A stretch of 64,000 nt of DNA from Helianthus annuus (lineage: Eukaryota > Streptophyta > Magnoliopsida > Asterales > Asteraceae). Positions within the stretch are counted from its first letter, which is position 1; the number at the start of each line of letters is the position of its first letter. The notes below the pieces were generated by a model. That model ran no database searches, was not told the DNA's origin, and saw only the letters and a list, made by a program, of their open reading frames with translations. A program made the position numbers and the translations under genes. The stretch spans positions 117,445,426 through 117,509,425 of the forward strand of contig NC_035448.2 in assembly GCF_002127325.2 (NCBI RefSeq), read 5' to 3'. Positions 55,382 to 64,000 of this stretch are shown one piece after another.

Positions 55382-56007
55382 TCATAAAGTAGCTTAAAAA
55401 TCGACAAGTATAGGAGAGATTAGAAATTCAAAACCGTAATCCTGCAACTTCTTCGTGCATTGCCAGGAATTTGAGTGCTCTCCCAAACTGGATATCCACC
55501 CGGTGTGGATTTCAAAATCGATTTTGTAGCTACTGAGAAATCTCTTGACAGCAACAAGATCATAAACCTCCGGGTCCGGCTGGTCTTCCACATTGCACCA
55601 GCGAAGGTCTTTATCTTTCTCTTTGAAAAGTAGTAGTGTGCGGTTGTTCAATCCACGCCAAGGCATCCACACACCCGGTTGGTTTATTCAACAAACACAT
55701 TTTCTTTAATCACATCGCGAAGAAATGTACACTACACGTTCATTTTGTCGATTGTGAACTTCAGACGTGCTGCAGGTGCGTACATTTTGATTAAATCTAT
55801 CCTGGGGACCCGATCAAAGCCATTAACAATCAAACTTTGGAATGATTTTCATTTTGTCGAGGCTTTTCAATCTCTTCAACAGACAACTCTGTTTCCCTTT
55901 TCTCTTTCTCTCCATCAAAGGCAACAATTTCTTCTGTCGCCTATCTTGTGCAAGGACGTTCCACTATCAACAATCCTATGACTATCGATAGTTCCTTCTG
56001 GAACTTC
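55382..56007 (-). pseudogene. Collapsed pol of Copia E
   Basis: Protease start remnant (HRIVDSGTS, about 55960-55990), RT remnant (KMYAPAARLKF, about 55770), and a last part with WCNVEDQPDPEVYDLVAVKR and KLQDYGFEFLISPILVD. It has the same order and break points as the A remnant, including the conserved WISSLGE region. No catalytic YVDD and no integrase core. Confidence 0.75.
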
Positions 56008-57816
56008 CTGCACACTCACTCAAAGATTAGTTGGAGAGGGGGACCCAAGCCTTCATAGACTTGGGTTGCCCCTGAGAATCAAGAAATGTAATTTCAATTT
56101 CTTGAAGGTTTTCAAACACAGCACCTCCCCCTGAACTTTCACCCGTCTTAGGTTTCCAAGTTTGTTTTTGTTTACCAGTTTGATTCTTATAAAAGGATTT
56201 TGAAATTTCTGGTTTTGAAGATTGTGATGAACTTGGTTCCCTGTTAACAAATTTGACTTCAGATTTTAAAGCTTTTTCAACAGCTTTGATGTTTTGACGT
56301 CGTTGTTTCGTTTCTTGTTCCTTAACAGTTCTTTTATCATGTTTTGGTGAAACAGGACGACGTTGTGGGTGAACCTTTTCAGGTGGTGCTCTTTCAACAA
56401 CATTTGGTTTGGGCGAGTTTGTGCAGTCTTTAATGATGTGACCAAACTTCCCACATTTAAAACACGTTCTCCTTTCAACAAACTTAGGAGAATCTGATCG
56501 ACGACCTGACGTAGAAGTTGTAGACCCAGAGGTACTAGCTTCACACCCGTTTGTGTGTTGGGTGTAATTGTTATCACTGTTATGTTTCAAAATGTTGACT
56601 TTTTGTACAAAATCGGTATTTGATTTATTTTCAAAAGTCTCCACTTTATCAGTACCTTTGGAGGCCACAAACTTAACGTCTTTTGCTTTCTTCTTGTAAC
56701 GAGCTCCTTTTGAATCAACCTTAGCCTTTGGCTTTAGAGCTCGTTGTTTTTGTTTACCCTTAAGAGCAATTGGTTGTTGCTTTGTCGGTGATTTCTGTTT
56801 TCCAAATTGTTTTCTGATTTCAGCTTTTGGAATTGGGTCACATTGAGTTACAATGACTCCTGGAATTGTCTTTCCCAAAAACTAGTTTGTAGTGTCTTCA
56901 AAAACTTTGTCAATCAAAGATTGATTGACGTTTTTTATTGGAGAATCTTTGTCTGAATAAATTTTACTATCACCGACTAAAGTATACAACAAGTTATTGC
57001 TCTTAACAGCAGACATACATTCCTTGTCATCTTTGACATCCTTGACAAGATTTATCACTTGCTTGGCAACAGGTTGCACGGCAGGAGTAGGAGGATCACA
57101 AAGAATATGATTCTCAATTGGAATTTCTACTCCTTTCGTCTCATCAAGTGATTCATCCTGGTCACTCACATCTGATTCATCATCTGAAGAATCATAGTCC
57201 TCAATGGTTGGAGGACTTTGATTTGAAGCGCATGATGACTTTTCTTTGTTATCAGATGAGCCCTCCAATGAATTGTCCGGTTTGAACCCTAGGCGAGTAG
57301 TAACTTCCTCATAATCAAGAGGCACACTGGGTTCATACCGAGGCATATCCTCTTCATCGGGCATCTTGGTATAGTTGTGTCTCAAAGGGGGTGGACACGC
57401 CTTATACCCAACGCCTTTCACATTGCCTTTCAGTTTTTGAATGTCTATGATATAATCGAGCACAAATCGGGAGTTAAAATAACTCTCCAACTTTTGCTTG
57501 ATAGCATCATGCTCGCATTTGACAATGGCTAACTCTTTTTGGTTTCCTCAACAATGTTAATGTAATCGTTAATACTAACTTGTTTATGATAAACAACTTT
57601 GTTCAATTCGGAAACACTTTTCTTTAGGGTTTCAATTACAGATTTAAAATCCTTTTCGTTTCGAGTTAACGCCATGTTTGCCTCTTTGCACTTAGACAAT
57701 TCAATAACCAATCTTTGATTGTGACTATAAACCGTTTCAGATTCACGTTTCAATTTAGCACATTCATGTTTCATATCAGCACAATCACTACAGATGTTAG
57801 GAGTTTCAGATTTTAC
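56008..57816 (-). other. Candidate retained intron encoding the Gag extension (element E)
   Basis: On the minus strand, the donor-like CAG|GTAAAA begins at 57816, exactly 186 codons (phase 0) after ATG 58374. The acceptor-like GTGTGCAG|GAAG ends at 56008. The length is 1,809 bases. gag ends TAA, and the pol frame is again blocked by a TGA just upstream of the acceptor. Confidence 0.55.
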
Positions 57817-58374
57817 CTGACTTGTAGAAGTTGTGATATTAGCCATAAAGGCAGTCTGAGAAGAGAAAGATCCATCTTCAGTGAGAATCTTCTCCGTTTC
57901 TTCTGATGTAGCATCAGCTTTCTTGATCAAGTCAGATTTCTTGTTAGCATCATTCGACAAATTATCAGCTTCAGAATCCATTCCCTCCTTGACGTCCGAT
58001 TCTGAACTGCAATCACTCACACCTAAGCCATCTTCATCAGTACTGCCACTATATCCTGAAGTGTCATCATTTCCCGAAGATTCACCATCATTGACATTCT
58101 TGACAATTTCAGCGTAAAACGCAGTTCTTGTTTGATCACCGTTTCCCAACTGTATGGCCGGACCACAATCGACACTTGGATTGAATTGAGGTTGTGTTGT
58201 GGAAGCTTGAGGTTGAGGTTGGGCTTGAGGAATGGAATTCATTAAATATGCGGCCATCGAAGTCTGATGTGGAGGGGGTCGAGGTATGGAATTCGCTAAA
58301 TATTCGGCCATCGAAGTCTGATTTTGAGCTGGTCGTGGGTCCGTACTCCAATCCCACGGACTTGTGCAACTCAT
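56027..58374 (-). pseudogene. Gag of Copia E without capsid and first zinc knuckle
   Basis: ATG 58374 opens MSCTSPWDWST, shared with D. After Gln/Pro-rich repeats (two QTSMA.YL units) the frame passes directly to QTRTAFYAEIVKN; the capsid and first CCHC knuckle are absent, as in B. The acidic part, coiled coil, SKIYSDKDSPIKNVNQSLID and the second knuckle CFKCGKFGHIIKDC follow. A frameshift near 57529 and a TAG near 56881 (where D has Lys) break the frame. The end PLSN then TAA matches A. Confidence 0.82.
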
Positions 58375-58393
58375 GATTGGTGTATAGAAGTGA

Positions 58394-58871
58394 AAAACCT
58401 AGTACCTCGGGATCACAAAGTTCATCATCATCGGCAAGACGATCACATGATACTTCGGGGTTTGTTGAACGAAGATCATGTTTTGATTGTGGAATAATTG
58501 GACATGTAATTCGAAAATGTCCATATCTTCATAAACAAAAAGGCAAAGTTGATGATCCCCATGACCAAACTGACCGTAAGCGATCTGTTTCTGTAAGACA
58601 AGATCCCCGCCTTGTAAAAGAAAGGGAAAAGAAACAGAAACGCCAACAGGTCAAGAAAATTGAAAAGGCGATTAAGACCGATGTGGTTAACAAAACATCT
58701 GTTTCTGTAAAACCAGACAATTCAAAAACTTCAGACAACCATGAAGTTAAGATTTTAAAGAATAACACTGGTAAAACAAAACAGACCTGGGAACCAAAAA
58801 CGGTTATTGAATCAGGGGGGCCATCACAATTTACGAATCATCAAAGAATAGAAATTATTGTTGTCGACTAA
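58394..58871 (+). pseudogene. Gag A' C-terminal fragment (second zinc knuckle)
   Basis: It carries CFDCGIIGHVIRKC and the basic tail and ends early at TAA 58869-58871 (copy 1: GAA further on). The upstream 1,150 codons are missing because of the junction; the ORF start at 58377 is chimeric. Confidence 0.85.
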
Positions 58872-58938
58872 AATGGAAGACCCAAGACCACAATGGCTTG
58901 GGTCCCCCTCTCCAACTAATCTCTGAGTGAGTGTGCAG

Positions 58939-59594
58939 GATGTTCCAGGAGGAACTTTTGATAGTCTTAGGATTGTTGATAGTGGAGCGTCCATGCACAA
59001 GTTCGGCGACATAAGGCTCCGAAATATTGTTACATCTAGGAGAATAGTGTTGCCATTGATGGAGAGAAAGGAAGAAGAAAAGAAGACAAAAATGTCTGAT
59101 GAAAGAATGTGGTTGAATGAAGTTGCAAAATTCGGCCAGATGAAGAATGTGCCAAAATTTGGTTGTTATGGTTTTTGATCAGGTCCTCAGGAAAGATTCC
59201 AATGAAATGTACGCACCTGCAGAACGCCTGAAGTTCAAAATCAACAAAATGGACGTGTAGTGTACATTTCTTCGCGGTGTGATTGAAGAAAATGTGTTTG
59301 TTGAACGAACTACACCGGATGTGCAAATGTCTTGGCGTGGATTGAACAACCACACACTACTTCTCAAGAGGAAGACAAAGACCTTCGCTGGTGCAATGTG
59401 GAAGACCAGCCGGAACCAAAGGTTTTTGATCGTATTGCTGTGAAGAGATTTTTCAGTAGCTACAAAATCGACTTTGAAGTCCACACCGGGTGGATATCCA
59501 GTTTGGGAGAGTGCTCAGATTCCTTGCAATGCACGAAGCAGTTGCAGGATACGGTTTTTAAATTTCTAATCTCTCCTATACTTGTCGATATTTA
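58939..59594 (+). pseudogene. Collapsed pol A' (copy 2)
   Basis: Same remnants as 42797-43452, with a few substitutions (LRIVDSGASMHK; MWLNEV in place of MWLKEV). The acceptor-like GTGTGCAG|GATG before it is preserved. Confidence 0.75.
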
Positions 59595-61538
59595 AGCTGC
59601 TTTATGAATTATATCATCTGGTACAACACTCTTTAATCTGACACGTTGAACTCGAATATCACCTCACACGTGATTCTTTCTCTATGAAACTCGTCAATGT
59701 TGTCATGGTCCGCACCGCTTACCGACGTGCCAACTCATTTTTCCAAAATTCGATAAATCATTTCTGATTAAAATTAATTTTGGTAAACGGCATTGAGGTA
59801 AAACACGAGTTAACCAACAACGAAAAATCATTTTTGTAAATATCTTTGTGTCTTTTAAATTTATCTTAGTTTATTGATTTTAGGGGGAGTAAATCCAAAA
59901 ATCTGAAAATCCAAAAACATCGAAAAATTTAAAAAACACAAAAACAATAGAAAAACAAAAATGAGTTTCCTGGCGAGCAAAAGAGAAAATGATAGTACAT
60001 CAGTGGTCTATCCAAACCTCTTTAAACCTTAAATGAAATACGATAAGCAGCTCTATATAAGATGTATCGGTAGGCTCACAATCATTTGAAAGTGTGCAGG
60101 GTGATATAAACCTTAATTGACTGAAGACCAGGTGGGAACCATTCATTGGCATATGGTCTTAGTACCGAAATTTCGTTTGATAGATTGCCGAGGAGGTTCT
60201 GAGATATTCGGTCTTTATGCTGCTTATCATCTGGGTATCATGGTTGTATCTTTTACCGAAAAATAACGGGGACGCAAGTCTAGATCTTCCATGATACTAT
60301 ACATACGTGTACATACTGCATTCGACCTCAATAAGTGATCAACAATCACATGTCCAAACAAATAAGTGATAAAATATCACATCTATCCGGGAGTCAAGTT
60401 CGTCTCTCTGCTGTACGAAAGTACTGACCTGTTCACGGACTTGCTCCTGTGCCCTCATGCATCGAAAATCAAGTTCCTCGTCAATAAGTGATTTTATCAC
60501 ATAGGGCTTGGTTTTCAAATCTAAATAAGTGAGTATCTCACATCATATACGGTCAAACAGATGATAATCGGTATACTCACCGGTAAGATGAACCCTCGTG
60601 CATACCTTGATACGGGAATGTGTCGTGAGGTGGATGAACACCGGTCGGTAAGTATAAATCTTACCTTAACGTATCCCCTCGCCATGATTACATCTGATAA
60701 GCTGAGCTTATGTGGACAACAATACTGATAATTGTTATAGGATGCTTATCTAAATGTTAACTAACTGAACAACAAGAGCGTTTTGGCATGACCGTACACT
60801 CACATGATTCTCTTACCCTCGAAACTCGCAAAAAGAATGTCTGTAAATATTTATTTACTGCTTTCAGTGTTTACATTTGAAATATTCAAAAATACCAAAA
60901 AGATTTTAGGTGTGTTTTAATATAAACTTTATAAAAGCCAAAAAGATTTTATTTCTATCTTATTTTCGATCGTACGACGTTGGAACTCGAGTCTTCGTTA
61001 CCTGAAACCTGACTGAAAACCGAATTGACTAAATCCTCATAAACGGTCGAAATTTGCAAGTTTTGAAAGTTAGAAACTGAAATTGATAAATTTTATTAAA
61101 CTTTCAAACTGTCGGACGGTGTTTAATTGATACATGGTCTTACGTGTGTCATTTGTTTATACTAACTATATTCCAAGCAGTTGTTCTCATTACGCGTTTA
61201 GATTTCTTGCATGTGAAGATTCTAAAGGCAAGGAGAACATGGTCGATGACAAGCTTCGGAATGAAGACACGACGTGAAGGCACTCAAATGATGAAGATGA
61301 TCGAGTTGCCGCTGACCATCATCAACACCACAAGGATCTCAAGCGCTAATGTTCAAGTCATTCACGAGCATAACTCAAGGGGGAGCTTATGTTAAGGGGG
61401 AGTTTGTCAACACACTTCCTACATGATACGGGGAGTTTGTTGATACACTTTCTGCTTTCAAGACGTGAATACTTTCAAGATCCTCCGACATAGAAGACAT
61501 CAAAGGCGAATCTCGCGAGTAGCGTCCAAGGGGGAGTT
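59595..61538 (+). mobile_element. Copia A' tail (copy 2)
   Basis: Equivalent of 43453-45396 with the same dyads and purine tracts. No gene. Confidence 0.8.
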
Positions 61539-62172
61539 TGTTGATACATATTTGTGGACACGACTCGCGCAACGAGACTTGGCTATGACACGACATTCCT
61601 CCTTCGTGTACATCGAGATTACAAGCAGGCCAAGACTTCAAGGACTGTGAACATATAGTCCCTTGGGCTGAAGCAAAGAAGAAACATGTCTTGGGCTTAT
61701 GATTTTGGCGAAACAGCTACTGGGCCCAAGCCCATGTTTGGCGAAACACAAACAGTGTTGATGAAACACATGTGTTTCATCAACCTTTTCCTTGTTTCGT
61801 CGACTCAATTGTGTTTCATCAAAAAGGTGTTTCATCAAAAAGGTGTTTCATCAAAAGTGTTTCGCCAATTGTCTGTTTCGTTGTGTCTGTGTGTATAAAT
61901 AGACTGTCACTAGTCTTAGAACATAAGAGAACACAGAGAGAATAGAGAGCACACACACACGAGAGTTTTAGAGAGTTTGCAAAACATATTTGTAAAAATT
62001 GCTTTGTAACCGAATCTTTCATACATATTAATACAGAGGTGTTAATCGGTGAATATTGCGTGTCGCGTATTTGCTTGTTCTATCTCGGTTTGCCTTTCCG
62101 GTTGGATTCCGCACAACCGGGTTGGTTCGTACACAAGGATTAGGCGACTAGATCCTCCTACCCGGACCTACA
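61539..62172 (+). repeat. 3' LTR of Copia A' (copy 2)
   Basis: 634 bp, almost identical to 45397-46030 (one change seen: TGTCGCGTAT against TGTCGTGTAT). It is followed by ACATG as in copy 1. Confidence 0.93.
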
Positions 62173-62522
62173 ACATGGTCTTCGTAGGTTACAACATTTT
62201 TTTGGGAATTATAAATTGAAAATATTTATTGTAAATGTTGGGCCTAATTAATTTTCATTGGGCAGAAAATCAAGTCTTCGCAGTGAATCAGTCTTTGTGG
62301 GTTATATTTCATGTTCTGGGCCTAGTAACTATTTTGAGAATTGGGCCGGATTTTTATTCTTCACGAAAGTTGTTCTTAGTAGGCTTTAACTCTTGGGCTA
62401 AGGAAAGTTATAAATGGTTATATTGTTAGTGAATAATTATTCTTGAAAACCATCTTTCTTGAATATCATCTTTCGTGGACTTTGTTCATTCACAGAAGGT
62501 TCAAAATTGTTTTTAAGCTGGT

Positions 62523-63904
62523 TATTTTCAGTATAGTACGGACTGGTGGGGTTGGAAACCTGTTCCTGATACGGATAATATGTATACGGGAAAGGGTTTA
62601 GCGCCAGTAAATATGTATGGTGAACCAATTGCCTCAGCTATAAGACCTGCTCAACATGCTCAGCTACAAACAACTTTTGTCTCAAGCACCAATATGTATG
62701 GTGAACCACAACCAGTTGCCTCAGAATAAAAACTATCGGTCTACTACTCGAGTACCATCATTTCTTGATCCAAACTACAATGGTCAAACAAGAACTGCGT
62801 TTTATGCCAGAATTGTCAAGGATGTCAGCAATGGTGAGTCCTCGGGAAATAATGACAGTTCTGAACATGGCGGTAGCTCAGTTGAAGATGGTACAAGTTC
62901 AAGTTCAAGCGAGGATGGATCAGAATATGAATCAACAAGGGAGATTGTTGATTCTGAGGCAAATGAGTCAATATCTGAGAGTAAATCCAGTCAGGTATGT
63001 GTCGATGAACCAAGTTCGGATAGGTGTGATAGTTGTGTTGAGTTAGCTAAATTGTCTGATTTGCAAAGCAAATTGTCGGATTTGAAAAGCAAATACGATG
63101 ATTTGCAAAGCAAGTACGACGTGACATTTATCCATGATCAAAGTTTGATCGTGGATCTTTCAAAGTGCACAGAGGCCAATATGTTTCACAAAAATCATGA
63201 ACATGAATTTATAAAGATAATTGACACATTAAAGGAAGATAAGTCTGAGCTAACAAAAATGGTTTCAAGAAAACAAACTGCGATAAACAATTACATCACT
63301 AGGCTTGAGGAAGCACAAAAAGAGTTGGCCTGTGTCAAGTGTGAAAATGAGGCGATCCAGCTTAGATTAGATAGTTACTCAAACTCTAGGTATGTGCTGG
63401 ATCACATCATTGACATATAGAAAAAGAAAGATGATGTCACGTGCATTGGATATAAGAAGTGCCCTCCACCTGTTAGACACAATTATTCCGCGATGCCTGA
63501 TGAGGAAGATAAACCTCACTTTGAGCCATCTGTTCCTTTAGATGTTGAGGAATTCGCAGCTGGACTTGGTTACAAAAAGAAAGTATCATCATACTCGGAT
63601 GTGTCAGCAGCTTCGAAAGTATCAACTGCTGAACAACATCAGGATCCTCCAGTCATTGTTGAGGATGCTGATTCTTCAGATGATGAATCCGAGGATACTA
63701 ACTCAGCACAGTCTGATGCAGAGGACATACCTTTTGAGAATCATACTCTATGTGATCCTCCAGCAAAACCTGCTAAGACTGTCCTGGTTGAGTCCACGTC
63801 TGCGCAAGAGTCTGAGAGTTGTGAAAGCGTAAATTTGCTTTACACATTGATTGGATCTGATAAAATATATTCAGACACGGATTTCCCAATCAAGAATGTC
63901 AATC
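62523..63904 (+). pseudogene. Gag B' remnant (copy 2)
   Basis: Equivalent of 46381-47762, with the same TAG (63418), the same missing capsid and the same Gypsy junction. Small coding changes include KYDDL against KYEDL. Because both copies share all breaks, the decay predates the duplication. Confidence 0.8.
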
Positions 63905-64000
63905 ACGTGGGAACGTGAGGATCGTATGAAGGCCAAGTACCCGCATTTATTCCCCAAGACCCCTGCAACTAGAAGCAGAACTTAAAATTTCGGGACGAAA
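63905..64000 (+). mobile_element. Gypsy pol end, copy 2 (cut by window end)
   Basis: TWEREDRMKAKYPHLF and TTCGGGACGAAA as at 47763. The LTR should follow outside the window. Confidence 0.8.

Larger units (their letters stand above)
52727..58393 (-). mobile_element. Copia element E, minus strand, 5' LTR missing
   Basis: On the minus strand: gag from ATG 58374, collapsed pol, tail, 3' LTR. It is inserted in an R unit at CCCACG, so CCACG is the likely duplication. The 5' LTR and most of the leader are lost at the 58393/58394 junction with the long duplication. It shares the collapsed pol of A but has its own gag sequence close to D. Confidence 0.85.
58394..64000 (+). repeat. Long direct duplication, copy 2
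   Basis: The second copy of 42252-47858, running off the window end. It starts in the middle of gag A (AAAACCTAGTACC) directly after the first bases upstream of gag E. About 20 substitutions separate it from copy 1; one turns a sense codon into a stop near the end of gag (58869). Confidence 0.95.

Overview
The window reads as repeat-dense, AT-rich nuclear DNA of a flowering plant. It holds Ty1/Copia retrotransposons primed by initiator tRNA-Met, a chromovirus-type Ty3/Gypsy end, Mutator-like (MULE) elements with 9-10 bp target duplications, Helitron-like ends and decayed plant gene pieces (F-box/LRR). The Gag style suggests a eudicot, perhaps Asteraceae, but that is an impression from memory and not proven here. 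There is no convincing complete host gene.

Layout. 1-1441: 3' part of Copia element C. 1442-2447: Helitron-like 3' part. 2476-11106: an 8.6 kb MULE-like element flanked by the 9-bp duplication CTAAAATAA; it holds a large CpG-rich palindrome array, two tRNA-like stretches, microsatellites and two minus-strand ORFs. 11116-14720: a copy of a recurring gene-fragment repeat (here called the R unit) and a broken multi-exon gene. 14721-16009: minus-strand Copia LTR and tail. 16159-27304: complete Copia element D (target duplication ATTTC). 27305-33984: a cluster of R-unit copies with a signal-peptide exon, an F-box pseudogene, a Helitron-like insert and a small MULE (31252-32071, duplication TAGTTAGATA). 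33985-35735: minus-strand Copia G. 35736-47762: Copia B, split by complete Copia A (36905-46030, duplication ACATG). 47763-51200: Gypsy 3' end and LTR. 51201-52726: Copia LTR F, a minus-strand Copia tail and an R-unit half. 52727-58393: minus-strand Copia E, cut at its 5' end. 58394-64000: a second, nearly identical copy of 42252-47858, shifted by 16,142 bp.

Most interesting signal. In Copia elements D, A and E the very long Gag ORF (about 1,240-1,320 codons in D and A) ends in a stop; pol begins just downstream in another frame, behind its own upstream stop, and has no ATG. In all three a CAG|GTA donor-like site lies inside gag and a GTGCAG|GA acceptor-like site lies exactly at the pol start. 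Both are phase 0, so removing the 1.8-1.9 kb between them would join a normal-sized Gag, with the first zinc knuckle in D and A, in frame to protease/pol. The 'intron' itself is an open coding extension with a coiled coil and a second zinc knuckle. This suggests an alternative-splicing switch: unspliced RNA gives long Gag, spliced RNA gives Gag-Pol. RNA evidence is needed, but position, phase and recurrence in diverged copies argue against chance.

The elements interact mainly by nesting. At least four independent insertions hit R-unit copies, three of them within about 80 bp just upstream of the unit's conserved first ATG. Several Copia copies keep the Gag extension while losing pol or the capsid region, as expected of derivatives that would need help in trans.
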